Below are positions 45,287 to 54,418 of a DNA stretch of 64,000 nt, piece by piece. Under the pieces are notes generated by a model. The model ran no database searches. It saw nothing but the letters and a program-made list of their open reading frames with translations, and was not told the origin of the DNA. The stretch spans positions 170,568 to 234,567 of the forward strand of contig NZ_QWEH01000005.1 of assembly GCF_003515705.1 (NCBI RefSeq). The letters are read 5' to 3'. A program made the translations under genes and the position numbers. Within the stretch, counting starts at the first letter, position 1; the number at the start of each line of letters is the position of its first letter. The stretch comes from Oceanobacillus profundus. Lineage in GTDB: Bacteria; Bacillota; Bacilli; Bacillales; Amphibacillaceae.

Positions 45287-46390
45287 TTAACCTTTTCTTC
45301 GTTCAACTAAATTAATCCCTACCCCCATACAAATGACTCCAATTAAAAGCATTAGAACTAATGGTAAAGCAATCTCATTCCAGCCTTCATGATAAAATGC
45401 AACATTTATCATCGCTTCCATCGCATGTGTTAACGGGAATAAATCAGCGATAAACAAAAGAACCGCATTACTTATTGTTCCTGGTGGCATATAAACCCCA
45501 CTGATAACTGGAATAATCGGTACAACAGAAGGATAGATCATATAGAACTGCTCTGGTGTCTTCACAAACCCAGTTATTAACATCGCCATACTAACAATAC
45601 TCAGTGCATAAATCGCAGCTATTACAAGGAGTATAAAGAAATTATTACCTAAATCATAATTCATCACATACTGAAAAATAACAAGCACAACAGCGATTTG
45701 AACAAAACCGATTACGAAACTATAGAGCAGGTGTCCCGTATACATTCCTGTCTTGCTCACAGGTGATAAAATCATTCGATTCCAAACTCCACTCACCTTA
45801 TCTGACAAGACACCGTTCACTTTAAACCCAATTGTGAACATAGCCATAAAAAGCGTAAATCCAAATAGTAACTGAATTCCCATATCATAATTGGATACTT
45901 CTCCACCATTCAGTGATTCGGTTTGAATTTGGAATGGCGGATTTTCCAAATAACTCTCCACATCATTTCGAATCTGGTCTATACCCTGTGAACCTGCTGC
46001 TGCTTCAATTTGTGCTTCCTCTACAAATACCTTTTGAACGTATTGATCAATCAGTGGTAAGGTCGGGATATCATAGGCTGTAATGAATCGATAATCATGT
46101 TCCTTTAAGTTAATTGCTATGTCCCTTCTTCCTTCTGCTACATCTGTACGTGCAGTTTCTTCATCTGCTATCACAAAGTTAAATGACTCATTACGATTTA
46201 GTAACGGCTCCCATTTATCCATGATTTCACTAGAATTCGTTTCACTACTAAATATCGCTACGGTCGTTTGTGGCACCATATTACTACTCGTAAAAATAAG
46301 TGTTAATGCAATGCTTCCTACCAGAAAAAGAATAACCATCAATGGCTTGCGTTTATCCTTCCTCCATTGCGACTTAAATACTGGGAACAT
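45287..46390 (-). CDS. lnrN: ABC-2 type permease, LnrN-like
   Basis: 367 aa. One N-terminal helix (about 17-35), a large extracytoplasmic domain (36-175), then five helices (about 178-365) with the ABC-2 motif KTGMYTGHLLYSFVIGF. This layout matches the YfiN/LnrN class. Its start overlaps the stop of the similar upstream permease by 1 nt, so they form a heterodimer with the ATPase at 47666. In B. subtilis LnrLMN exports or counters linearmycins and polyenes; here assignment rests on gene order and architecture. Confidence 0.78.
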   Translation of the reverse strand: MFPVFKSQWRKDKRKPLMVILFLVGSIALTLIFTSSNMVPQTTVAIFSSETNSSEIMDKWEPLLNRNESFNFVIADEETARTDVAEGRRDIAINLKEHDYRFITAYDIPTLPLIDQYVQKVFVEEAQIEAAAGSQGIDQIRNDVESYLENPPFQIQTESLNGGEVSNYDMGIQLLFGFTLFMAMFTIGFKVNGVLSDKVSGVWNRMILSPVSKTGMYTGHLLYSFVIGFVQIAVVLVIFQYVMNYDLGNNFFILLVIAAIYALSIVSMAMLITGFVKTPEQFYMIYPSVVPIIPVISGVYMPPGTISNAVLLFIADLFPLTHAMEAMINVAFYHEGWNEIALPLVLMLLIGVICMGVGINLVERRKG

Positions 46391-47649
46391 TATGCTCTCC
46401 CCCTTCTAGGAAATAGAACTATTCCAATGAGAAGACAGCCAACAAAAAATACAAATAACTTAACCATTGGAATAATTAAAGTCTGAAAATCGCCAAACTG
46501 TGTCCACTGCATAAAGACAGACAAGCTTAGCCCATTCGGTGTCCATTCACCTATTTTTTGCAGCCATTCTGGTAACCCTTGAGTTGGAAAAAAGTTCCCT
46601 CCAACTGCTGCAAACAGCATGATGACTAAATTAAATGCTCCATTGGCCGCATCTGTATTGTTTATAATTAATGTAATTGTTGTAAACACTGCGGATAGTC
46701 CAGCTACTGCTAAAGAGAAGCACGTAATAATGATGATTGCCCCAAACCAAAATGCCATTGCTTTTCCTTCAAACACATCAAGCAGCAAATGACTAACTGT
46801 AAACACAATCATTAACTGTAGCCACACGAAGCAAAAGGTAGAAATTGTCTTTCCCATTAAAAAGGAAATCGGGTTACTGTTCGTTAAAATAATCCGATTA
46901 AATACACGTTCTCTTTTTTCCGTGGTAGTCTTCATTGCAACGGTAGAAGCTATAAATAGCGCAAACAAAAAACTCATTGCAACTGTAAAATACTGCGAAA
47001 TACCAAACGACTCGACTCCTTCAATAACTTCCCTTCCTCCTTGGGGTAATATCGGATCCTGTAATTCCCCATCCGTTACACCTTGAAGGGCAAATTGAAA
47101 GTTAAGCGTATCGAGATAATTCGAGATGATGTTGTGAATTGTATCCGACTCGGTAGATTGCTCTTCGATTTGGATGGTTAGAGCGTTTTCTGCAGGCTGA
47201 TCAAGCATAAGCTGGCTAAGAACATCATACGTAAAACCATCTGGAATCTTAACGAACGCATCTAAGTCCCCATTCGCTACTTTTTCCTTTGCATCTACCT
47301 CACTTAATTCCCTTGTCGTAATCCATCCACTTAATTCTGGATCACTAAAAAAGGAAGTCATTAAACCGCCGGGTGAAATCGATGATGCCTGTGCTATCAT
47401 CGCTTCCTTTTCTTCTTCCGATAAATCCATTCCTAAAACTGTTTCCGTAAACTGCTCAAATCCAAGAGACTCATCGTCCTCTAAAACGATTCCTAAGTCA
47501 ATATCCAACCCTTCTGCATCCTCACCAAACAAATCAGAGAAGGCAAAATTCAAAACAACAATCAATAAAATTGGTGCTAGCAAAGAAATGAGCACTTCTT
47601 TACGATCTCTCCAAAAGACAAGTAAATCTTTTCTTAAAAATGAACGCAT
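46390..47649 (-). CDS. lnrM: ABC-2 type permease, LnrM-like
   Basis: 419 aa. N-terminal helix (about 21-40), extracytoplasmic domain (41-225) that is strongly acidic, then five or six helices (about 228-415) with ERVFNRIILTNSNPISFLMGKTIS as the conserved cytoplasmic loop. Paired with the downstream permease of the same plan. Located 17 nt after the ATPase gene. The exporter substrate is inferred from the two-component neighbour to be a membrane-active natural product. Confidence 0.78.
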   Translation of the reverse strand: MRSFLRKDLLVFWRDRKEVLISLLAPILLIVVLNFAFSDLFGEDAEGLDIDLGIVLEDDESLGFEQFTETVLGMDLSEEEKEAMIAQASSISPGGLMTSFFSDPELSGWITTRELSEVDAKEKVANGDLDAFVKIPDGFTYDVLSQLMLDQPAENALTIQIEEQSTESDTIHNIISNYLDTLNFQFALQGVTDGELQDPILPQGGREVIEGVESFGISQYFTVAMSFLFALFIASTVAMKTTTEKRERVFNRIILTNSNPISFLMGKTISTFCFVWLQLMIVFTVSHLLLDVFEGKAMAFWFGAIIIITCFSLAVAGLSAVFTTITLIINNTDAANGAFNLVIMLFAAVGGNFFPTQGLPEWLQKIGEWTPNGLSLSVFMQWTQFGDFQTLIIPMVKLFVFFVGCLLIGIVLFPRRGRA

Positions 47650-47665
47650 CCTCCGTTACCTCCTC

Positions 47666-48598
47666 CTAATCTCTTAATGTTCTACCGGTTAAATGCAAGA
47701 AGACATCTTCAAGGCTCGGTGTCTCCATTTGATAATTCGTTAATTGGATCCTTTCACTTTCCGCTGCACGCACCAGGTCACCAAGAATATTAGCACCTTT
47801 TTTGCAAATAATTCGGATTCCCTCACTTGTTTCATCAACAAGACGGATATATTCTAAAGACTTGATCTTCTTAATTAGCTCATCACTTGTTTCACTTAAA
47901 TTGACGCGGATTGTGTCTTCACTCGATAAAATACTTAATAATTCTGCTTTACTTCCAGACGCCACGACTTTGCCATGGTCCATAATATAGACCCGTTTAC
48001 ATAGCTGCTCTACCTCTTCCATGTAATGACTCGTATAAAGTACCGTTGTACCATTTTCTTCATTCAATTTGCGAACCGTTTCAAGAATATGGTTTCTCGA
48101 TTGTGGATCAATTCCAACAGTTGGCTCATCCAATACAAGGATTTTCGGATTGTGTAACAATGCAGCTGCAATATTCACTCTCCTTTTCATCCCGCCAGAG
48201 AATGTTTTCACAAGCTCTTTTTGCCGCTCCTTTAATCCAACCATATCCAGTACATCCTGAATCCGCTGTTCAAGTACATTCTTTTTAACCTTGTAAATTT
48301 CTCCGAAAAACTTCAAGTTCTCATAAGCCGAAAGTTCCTCATATAATGCAATTTCCTGCGGTACCACACCAAGCACCTTTCTAATTTCAGCTGGATTTTT
48401 TATTGTACTTTTACCATCTAACTTCACATCACCTGATGTTGGTTTCAGCAAGGAGGATATCATAGAAATTGTAGTTGATTTTCCAGCTCCATTTGGACCA
48501 AGCAACCCGACTGATTCTCCTTCATCTAAATAAATGTTAATTTCATCTACGGCTTTCTTGCCCTTATATGTTTTACTTAACTTTATTGTTTCGATCAT
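47666..48598 (-). CDS. lnrL: ABC transporter ATP-binding protein, LnrL-like
   Basis: 310 aa. Walker A GPNGAGKST, Q-loop VPQEIALYEELSAYENL, signature FSGGMKRR, Walker B ILVLDEPTVGIDP, switch His in YTSHYMEEVE; accessory C-terminal domain to residue 310. The open frame extends to 48679, but GGGAG lies 9 nt before ATG 48598 and gives the usual MIETIKLSKTYKGKKAV. Downstream of an HK-RR pair, separated by a terminator and candidate operator, it should be the first gene of the regulated transport unit. Confidence 0.88.
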   Translation of the reverse strand: MIETIKLSKTYKGKKAVDEINIYLDEGESVGLLGPNGAGKSTTISMISSLLKPTSGDVKLDGKSTIKNPAEIRKVLGVVPQEIALYEELSAYENLKFFGEIYKVKKNVLEQRIQDVLDMVGLKERQKELVKTFSGGMKRRVNIAAALLHNPKILVLDEPTVGIDPQSRNHILETVRKLNEENGTTVLYTSHYMEEVEQLCKRVYIMDHGKVVASGSKAELLSILSSEDTIRVNLSETSDELIKKIKSLEYIRLVDETSEGIRIICKKGANILGDLVRAAESERIQLTNYQMETPSLEDVFLHLTGRTLRD

Positions 48599-48643
48599 AT
48601 GGACACACTCCCTCAATTGGTTGTATTTAAAGCATACAAAAAT

Positions 48644-48667
48644 AAAGACAGCATCACTACTGTCTTT
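48644..48667 (-). terminator. intrinsic terminator after the response-regulator gene
   Basis: 8-bp arms (48644-48651, 48660-48667), 8-nt loop; ATTTTTG follows on the minus strand. It separates the HK-RR transcript from the ABC genes. Confidence 0.65.
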
Positions 48668-48668
48668 A

Positions 48669-48721
48669 GTCATTACCAAGTTAATCAGGAATTACTTTAG
48701 TCATTTTATTTTGCTAATGAC
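48669..48721. promoter_or_regulatory. candidate response-regulator operator
   Basis: CTTTAGTCATT occurs at 48664-48674 and 48695-48705 (31 bp apart, three helical turns), and AATGAC at 48716-48721 forms an inverted repeat with the second GTCATT. It lies upstream of lnrL in a 133-bp gap; binding by the adjacent LuxR-type regulator is inferred. Confidence 0.4.
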
Positions 48722-48731
48722 ACGTTGTTAT

Positions 48732-49364
48732 TCATACAAGATTATGTCGTATGGCATAAATAGCTAACTGCGTACGATCCCTTAACTCTAATTTATTCAA
48801 AATTTGGCTTGTATTATTTTTCACTGTTCCTACCGATAATCCCAATCGTTCCGCAATTTCACTATTATTAAGCCCCTCACCAATGCACGTTAAAATGGCA
48901 CGTTCTCGGGGTGTTAAGGAGGGATCGACCGTTTTCTCCACTTGCTTGTTAAGTAATAGCGGCATAACCTTCGCTGCAACCTGGTCCTCTACAGCTAATC
49001 CACCTTGCAGGGCACTGCGAATTGATCGAATCAACGAATCTGTATCAGCATTTTTTAGAATATAACCACTAACCCCAATCTTTAGTGCGTCCATGACATA
49101 CTGATTATTATCAAATGTCGTTAATATTAAAATCCTGGACTTTGGCCAGCGGCTCTGGATTATCCTTGCAGCTTCGATACCATCCATAACAGGCATACGA
49201 ATGTCTAAAATAACCACATCAAATGACTGCTGCTCACAAAGCTGAATCGCTTCCTTTCCATTGCTTGCTTCCCCTGTTACTCTTATTTCCTCATCTGTCT
49301 CTATCATCATTTTTAATCCTTGCCTTACCATCACTTGGTCTTCAGCCAGTAGTATTCGAATCAT
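48732..49364 (-). CDS. lnrK: NarL/LuxR-type response regulator, LnrK-like
   Basis: 210 aa. Receiver domain 1-120 with phospho-acceptor Asp54 in VVILDIRMPVMDG, Thr in ILTTFDN and Lys in GYILKNAD; C-terminal LuxR HTH (145-205: LTPRERAIL, GLNNSEIAERLGLSVGTVKNN). Overlaps the kinase gene end by 23 nt. Together they resemble the B. subtilis LnrJK (YfiJK) and DesKR pairs; the adjacent ABC genes favour the former. Confidence 0.9.
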   Translation of the reverse strand: MIRILLAEDQVMVRQGLKMMIETDEEIRVTGEASNGKEAIQLCEQQSFDVVILDIRMPVMDGIEAARIIQSRWPKSRILILTTFDNNQYVMDALKIGVSGYILKNADTDSLIRSIRSALQGGLAVEDQVAAKVMPLLLNKQVEKTVDPSLTPRERAILTCIGEGLNNSEIAERLGLSVGTVKNNTSQILNKLELRDRTQLAIYAIRHNLV

Positions 49365-50502
49365 ACACTTCCCCCAGGTCAGCTATTTTTAATAAACCAC
49401 GGACAATAAATTGTCCATCTGTTTTCTGCACATGTAGCTCGCCACCAATTTTTTCAATCCGCTCCCGCATGGAAGCAAGACCAAACCCTTCCTGAAATCG
49501 ATTATCATTTTTTACAGGGTTGTTAATTTCAAAACGAAAAATACTCCCGCCAGGAGCTTCAAACATAACTTCTGCCTCTCTTGCATTACTATGCTTCATT
49601 ATATTCGTCAATGCTTCCTGTACCGAACGATAGATGACAAATGACTGTTCTCCCGTGAGAGGCGCTGCAAACGCTCCATGCTTTACTGAAAAATGAATAC
49701 GAATAAAGCTTTCTGTTTCCAATTTACGAATCAAACGTAAAACTCCCGGTAGACCGCCGACATCTTTACTTTTTAACATTTTTACTGCATTTCGTGTTTC
49801 TTCCAGACTTTGATTCGCAAGCTCCTTCAACGATTCAATTTGCGATTTATCATCTTCTGCTGCTTGTAATCGAAATACTTCAAGCTGCATAAGAAGGGCT
49901 GTAAGCTTGTGACCGACAGAATCATGGATTTCATGACCAATTAGAACACGCTCTTCCTGCCTTGCTAATTCTTCATCCGATGAAAGACGTCTCTTCACAC
50001 TTCGATATTCACTGAGCAAAGCGTCATATCGAGCACGTAGGTCATCATTTTGATACTTTGTTTGCTTATACTTAAAGCTTGCAGTTAATAAAAATACAAC
50101 GTATATCACGATAAAACCTGTTGTAAAGATAGAGAGTTCTGCAGATAAAAGCAAAGCAATAATCCCTGCCATACCGACCATTACAACAACGCTAACTTGT
50201 CGGAAATTCAAGTAGTAACAGGCTTCACCAATAAGCAGAGAAAGAATCAGGATAAGAAAAGGATTAAATCCGTCCCCCTGTGACGGGAATAAAGTAATTA
50301 CCGCAATACATGTATTCAGGCTGAGCAGAATCATTGTAAGTACCGGTTTGTTTGTTACCAATGGCATAACAAAAAAAATGACAAAATAGATTGCAACACC
50401 GAGTAAGCGCCATAGTAATTCAACCATACTTACAGAGAAGAATGCTAAAGCAAATATCCATGGACTAATATTAAACAATAGCCATATCCAATATACTTTC
50501 AT
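49342..50502 (-). CDS. lnrJ: sensor histidine kinase, LnrJ/DesK-like
   Basis: 386 aa. Five or six N-terminal helices with almost no extracytoplasmic domain (residues 1-130), a coiled-coil linker, the HisKA_3 phospho-acceptor in LIGHEIHDSVGHKLTALLM, then an HATPase_c domain (NIMKHSNAREAEV as N-box, GFGLASMRERIEKIGG as G-box). The intramembrane sensor type suits signals in or on the membrane such as polyene-like compounds. It phosphorylates the overlapping response regulator. Confidence 0.88.
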   Translation of the reverse strand: MKVYWIWLLFNISPWIFALAFFSVSMVELLWRLLGVAIYFVIFFVMPLVTNKPVLTMILLSLNTCIAVITLFPSQGDGFNPFLILILSLLIGEACYYLNFRQVSVVVMVGMAGIIALLLSAELSIFTTGFIVIYVVFLLTASFKYKQTKYQNDDLRARYDALLSEYRSVKRRLSSDEELARQEERVLIGHEIHDSVGHKLTALLMQLEVFRLQAAEDDKSQIESLKELANQSLEETRNAVKMLKSKDVGGLPGVLRLIRKLETESFIRIHFSVKHGAFAAPLTGEQSFVIYRSVQEALTNIMKHSNAREAEVMFEAPGGSIFRFEINNPVKNDNRFQEGFGLASMRERIEKIGGELHVQKTDGQFIVRGLLKIADLGEVYDSNTTG

Positions 50503-50580
50503 ATACGTGTTCCTTTCCTATTTCTGAGGTTATCGTATCAAATTGGGAATTAGAAAACAAATGAGGGAATGCATATAAAA

Positions 50581-50615
50581 TAGGGATATGAAATCCATAG
50601 TGATTCATATCCCTA
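50581..50615 (-). terminator. intrinsic terminator of the M20 peptidase gene
   Basis: Perfect 12-bp arms (50581-50592, 50604-50615), 11-nt loop; TTTTAT follows on the minus strand. Confidence 0.72.
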
Positions 50616-50645
50616 AAAGCCATTTTCACTCTATAACAAAGACTC

Positions 50646-51887
50646 TTAATCGTTTTTCGCTATAACAGGAAGTAAAGGCTCACAAACATCCTTTACGCCT
50701 ACCAAACCTAAAATCAATGTAAAGCTTTTTTGAATTGCGCGGTGACCATCTGTTGGATCATACCACTCTTCCAGTGTATGTGCTCCTCCAGCATTTCCAC
50801 CAGTCCCAGTGGTAATAGCGGGGATCTCCAGGCTCATCGGATAATTCGCATCCGTACTACTTGGCTGTCCAAGTCGTGGGTCACCATCTACTGATTCGAT
50901 TGCAGCCCAAGCCGCTTGCACAATAACAGCATCAGATGGTTGACTTGCAGGCGGCCGGTTACCGAACCGCTCCATTTCTACTGTAAGATCTTCACTTTTC
51001 CATCGCTTATTCTCTTCGTCACACGCATTTCTTACAATCTCTAAAAACGCTTTATCTAATTTGTCGAGTTCCTGCTGATCATTTGAGCGCAAATCAACAA
51101 GCATACTAGCTTCCTGAGCAATTGCATTTACCGATGTCCCTCCACGAACCTCGCCAACTGTAAAGGTTGTTTTGGGATTTGCTTTCGTTTCCAATTGAGC
51201 TATCGCTGCAATAGCTCTGCCCAATCCATGTGTTGCACTGGGAGAGCCAAAATCTGCGAAACTATGACCGCCAGAACCTTTGTATGTAATTTGATAACGG
51301 TAGCTTCCAGTACCTAAATACGTAATAACATTCATATTCGGTCCATCAATGGATATATATCCGTCTACCATGTTTTCTTGAAAAAATGCTTTTACACCGC
51401 GGAGATCACCAGCGCCTTCCTCTCCAACCGTTCCACCTATGATAATATCTCCAATTGTAGAAATCGATGACGCATTAAGTGCACGAATGATTGCCAATAC
51501 CTCTGCCAATCCCCTCGTATCGTCTCCAATTCCTGGTGCATATAATTTCCCACCTTTATCTGTTACCGTTGTATCTGTACCTTCTGGAAAGACAGTATCT
51601 AAATGGGCCGAAACAAACAACTTCGGTCCATTTCCAATTCCAGGCCGGACCCCAAATACATTCCCTTCTTTATCCATTTTGACATCTTTCAGACCAAGCC
51701 TTTGTAGGCGTTTCTTGAAATCTTGAGCCCGAATCTCTTCTTGAAATGGCGGTGCTGGGATTTCTGTAAGCTGAATTTGCTCAAAAACCGTATTTTCATG
51801 ATCCGATTCTATGAATTTATATGTTCGGTTTACTCTTTCATCTGCCACTAATTTCTCATAAGTGTCTCGTACTTTTGGTGATAACAT
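50646..51887 (-). CDS. M20 family metallopeptidase
   Basis: 413 aa. Metal ligands are visible: HLDT (His/Asp first motif), GIGDDTRG (bridging Asp), GEEGAGD (catalytic and ligand Glu), ISIDG, and a late GGAHTLEEW with the second-site His. The insertion between (about 200-310) is the dimerisation domain with GSGGHSFADFG. It is related to PepT/ArgE/YgeY-like aminoacyl or dipeptide hydrolases. Substrate not determinable. Upstream neighbours are unrelated small membrane proteins. Confidence 0.88.
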   Translation of the reverse strand: MLSPKVRDTYEKLVADERVNRTYKFIESDHENTVFEQIQLTEIPAPPFQEEIRAQDFKKRLQRLGLKDVKMDKEGNVFGVRPGIGNGPKLFVSAHLDTVFPEGTDTTVTDKGGKLYAPGIGDDTRGLAEVLAIIRALNASSISTIGDIIIGGTVGEEGAGDLRGVKAFFQENMVDGYISIDGPNMNVITYLGTGSYRYQITYKGSGGHSFADFGSPSATHGLGRAIAAIAQLETKANPKTTFTVGEVRGGTSVNAIAQEASMLVDLRSNDQQELDKLDKAFLEIVRNACDEENKRWKSEDLTVEMERFGNRPPASQPSDAVIVQAAWAAIESVDGDPRLGQPSSTDANYPMSLEIPAITTGTGGNAGGAHTLEEWYDPTDGHRAIQKSFTLILGLVGVKDVCEPLLPVIAKND

Positions 51888-51909
51888 ATTATTTCCTCCT
51901 TTAAATACA

Positions 51910-52302
51910 TCACTTGAATTTTTTCTTATAGATAAATTCAGTTATTGGCAATATAACAAATGTGAGACCGACTAAAATGAGAAGTGGATAATTCGTAATC
52001 TGATTGAAATTGCCAGTCCCCTCTGAAATGAATAAAATGAGACATGCAAGAACCATTAATACAAAATATCCTATTCTTGCACTTTGTGCCATTATATGCA
52101 AATCCATTTCATCTTTTTCTCCGGCTCCTTCATGATTTCCCCACGTTAGAATGTTAAAAATGAATGATAATGCAATGAACGTAAAAAATATCTGGCCTGC
52201 ATCTAGGGCTTCAAAACGCACCCAGTTATATACAATAAATCCTGCGAATATACAAAAAACGGAGATACTAACAAAAAGCATAAACTTCTTTGTTCTATCC
52301 AT
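51910..52302 (-). CDS. small four-helix membrane protein
   Basis: 130 aa, four membrane helices (about 7-25, 36-52, 76-93, 103-120) with an acidic cytoplasmic loop GEKDEMDLHIMAQSARIGYF. The DE..I...A pattern resembles DUF2178-like proteins often found with small XRE regulators. It follows the regulator by 11 nt in a three-gene operon. I do not recognise a specific function. Confidence 0.7.
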   Translation of the reverse strand: MDRTKKFMLFVSISVFCIFAGFIVYNWVRFEALDAGQIFFTFIALSFIFNILTWGNHEGAGEKDEMDLHIMAQSARIGYFVLMVLACLILFISEGTGNFNQITNYPLLILVGLTFVILPITEFIYKKKFK

Positions 52303-52313
52303 ATCCCTTCACC

Positions 52314-52520
52314 TCATTTACTAGGTATAAATAATTCATCTACGGTAACCTCTAACTGTTTTGCAATATCAAATGCTAATTGTAAACTGGGATCATATTT
52401 ATTGTTTTCAATCGCATTAATCGTTTGTCTAGAAACCTTACATAGTTTAGCTATTTCCTCTTGAGATAGCTTTTTTGCTTTTCTTAGTTGCCGAATGTTA
52501 TTTTCCATATTAATTCCCAT
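52314..52520 (-). CDS. small XRE/Cro-CI family regulator
   Basis: 68 aa, a bare helix-turn-helix domain: IRQLRKAKKLSQEEIAKLCKVSRQTINAIENNKYDPSLQLAFDIAK..LEVTVDELF. This class (YvaO/YozG size) binds as a dimer. The ATG at 52520 overlaps the preceding stop by 11 nt; ATG 52508 (GGGA 6 nt upstream) is an alternative. It is flanked by two small membrane proteins in one operon whose promoter carries a long inverted repeat, suggesting autoregulation. Confidence 0.88.
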   Translation of the reverse strand: MGINMENNIRQLRKAKKLSQEEIAKLCKVSRQTINAIENNKYDPSLQLAFDIAKQLEVTVDELFIPSK

Positions 52521-52815
52521 ATTTCCTTTTGTTATATAGTAGTGTTACAAGGTATACGATAGAAATGATTACAAGAAATATAAAAGGACTCATTCCTTCT
52601 ACGGTCTGCCCTTTTACACTAACCATGTATATAGACATACCAATTTCTATTAGTAAAACTCCTACTATAATCGCGAATGTATACGACATAGCTTTTGCTT
52701 TGATAAAATTTTTCCGTTCGTCCCCTTGCTTCGCTAACGAATAGAGTAGCATACCAATAAGCAAAACCATCAATAACAAAAAGCCAAAGAAGATAATTAA
52801 AATAAACCAATCCAT
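52510..52815 (-). CDS. small membrane protein, DUF2178-like
   Basis: 101 aa from ATG 52815 (AAGGTGG 8 nt upstream; GTG 52827 is an in-frame alternative). Three membrane helices (about 3-24, 42-62, 75-92) with the cytoplasmic motif GDERKNFIKAKAMSYTF between the first two, similar in place to the loop of the third gene of the operon. First gene after the promoter at 52866. Function unknown; it may modulate the XRE regulator. Confidence 0.72.
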   Translation of the reverse strand: MDWFILIIFFGFLLLMVLLIGMLLYSLAKQGDERKNFIKAKAMSYTFAIIVGVLLIEIGMSIYMVSVKGQTVEGMSPFIFLVIISIVYLVTLLYNKRKYGN

Positions 52816-52840
52816 TATAATCGCCACCTTGATTCATTGA

Positions 52841-52906
52841 ATGTAAAAAGTATTTGACATTTATAATTATAAAACTTTTCAAATATATGTCAAATACTTT
52901 TTACAT
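52841..52906 (-). promoter_or_regulatory. consensus promoter inside a 19-bp perfect inverted repeat
   Basis: Perfect 19-bp arms at 52841-52859 and 52888-52906, 28-bp spacer. On the minus strand TTGACA (52888-52893) in the right arm and TATAAT (52866-52871) in the spacer form a 16-nt-spaced consensus sigma-A promoter for the XRE operon. The repeat looks like a dyad operator occluding the -35 element. Confidence 0.8.
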
Positions 52907-53033
52907 ATGTTTATAAAGCAAATGGACTTTAATAATCTCTTCTTGAATATGCTTGAGATAAGAAAGCGTTTAGGATAGAATAATTACTGAATTGAATGAT
53001 AATTTAAAATTTAGATATGAAAGGGAAATATAA

Positions 53034-54338
53034 ATGACTAAATTAGCCACCAAAGCACCTCAATTTATTATCACTCCACAGATTGCTCTTGTAGATGAAC
53101 CCTTACAAATCCGTTTATCAGGCTGTAACCCAAAGCAAACTGTCAAGATACAGGCAAGAAGTACAGACGGGAATCGTAATCCATTTGAATCCTATGGATT
53201 TTTTCAAACAGATGAACAAGGTGTTATTGACCTAAGTAAACAAAAGCCTATAAGCGGTACATACGAGACAATCGATTCCATGGGACTATTGTGGTCCATG
53301 AAATTGGATGATCCAAAAAAACATGCATTATTCACAAAGTCTAAATCTACCCCTATCACGGTGACAATCACCGCTGAATTAAATGGGGATACCATTGCAA
53401 GTGTGGATGTTATTCGGGCGTTTGCAGCACCTCACGTATCGAAAACCCAGGTTGACGAGCAAGGAATGATTGGATCACTTTATCAACCAACTGGTCCTGA
53501 TTCTCATCCGGGAGTACTTATACTAGGTGGGTCGGATGGCGGTATGCGGGAAAGCGCTGCGGCCCTACTTGCTTCCCATGGTTATGCTGCTTTTTCATTA
53601 GCGTATTTTGGTATAGAGGATGTTCCAGAAGACTTGGTTAACATTCCGCTTGAATACTTCGAAACAGCTATACACTGGTTACAACAGCAGCCTCAAGTCC
53701 ATGCAAATCAAATTGCTGTGGTCGGCTTCTCACGAGGTGGAGAGCTTGCACTACAATTAGGGACAATGTTTCCTGAAATTAAAGCAGTTGTTGCTGGTTC
53801 ACCAAGCGGAGTTCGCTATGCTGGTTTACGAAACTTTATGGGAGTACCTGACCCTGCTTGGACCTATGAAAATAAGCCATTAATCTATTTACAGCCGAAG
53901 AATAGTGTTTCTTCTTTTTTTAGCTATTTTTCAAAGTTGTTGACTCGTAAACCAATATCCAACCTCTCTGTATTTCATAACACCTTAAAAAATAAAGGAC
54001 AGATTGATGCAGCACGCATTCCAGTTGAAAGAATCCAAGCACCTATCATGCTAATATCGGGGGGAGATGATCAATTATGGCCTTCCTCTCTATTTTCCAA
54101 CATGATTATGGAACGCCTCACAGAGAAAAATCACCCGTACCCAAATGTCCATCTGCACTATAAAGACGCAGGCCATTTTCTATGCTTTCCGTTTACTTTT
54201 CCTTCTATGCCACCAGAGGTTTTGCTTTCAAATGGACCGTTTACCCTAACATTTGGCGGGAGTGCAAATGCTAATGCTCAAGCTGCTAAAGACTCTTGGC
54301 CTAAAATACTAGCATTTTTAGATGAGTCCTTAAGCTAA
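53034..54338 (+). CDS. acyl-CoA thioesterase / BAAT-family protein
   Basis: 434 aa. N-terminal immunoglobulin-like BAAT/acyl-CoA thioesterase domain (about 8-130) and C-terminal alpha/beta hydrolase domain (150-430). Nucleophile elbow VVGFSRGGEL (Ser), acid in ISGGDDQLWPS, and His in DAGHFLCFPF complete a Ser-Asp-His triad. Mammalian members use Cys or Ser and act on bile-acid or fatty acyl-CoA; bacterial substrates are unknown. Monocistronic, with GAAAGGGA upstream. Confidence 0.88.
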   Translation: MTKLATKAPQFIITPQIALVDEPLQIRLSGCNPKQTVKIQARSTDGNRNPFESYGFFQTDEQGVIDLSKQKPISGTYETIDSMGLLWSMKLDDPKKHALFTKSKSTPITVTITAELNGDTIASVDVIRAFAAPHVSKTQVDEQGMIGSLYQPTGPDSHPGVLILGGSDGGMRESAAALLASHGYAAFSLAYFGIEDVPEDLVNIPLEYFETAIHWLQQQPQVHANQIAVVGFSRGGELALQLGTMFPEIKAVVAGSPSGVRYAGLRNFMGVPDPAWTYENKPLIYLQPKNSVSSFFSYFSKLLTRKPISNLSVFHNTLKNKGQIDAARIPVERIQAPIMLISGGDDQLWPSSLFSNMIMERLTEKNHPYPNVHLHYKDAGHFLCFPFTFPSMPPEVLLSNGPFTLTFGGSANANAQAAKDSWPKILAFLDESLS

Positions 54339-54359
54339 AATAGTTTTAAATATTTTCTT

Positions 54360-54384
54360 AGGTAGCTTGAAGACAAAGCTACCT
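54360..54384. terminator. hairpin between convergent genes
   Basis: 9-bp arms AGGTAGCTT / AAGCTACCT (54360-54368, 54376-54384) with a 7-nt loop. T-run weak on both strands. Confidence 0.5.
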
Positions 54385-54418
54385 TAAAGTTATTACTAAT
54401 TCTCGACCGTATAATAAG

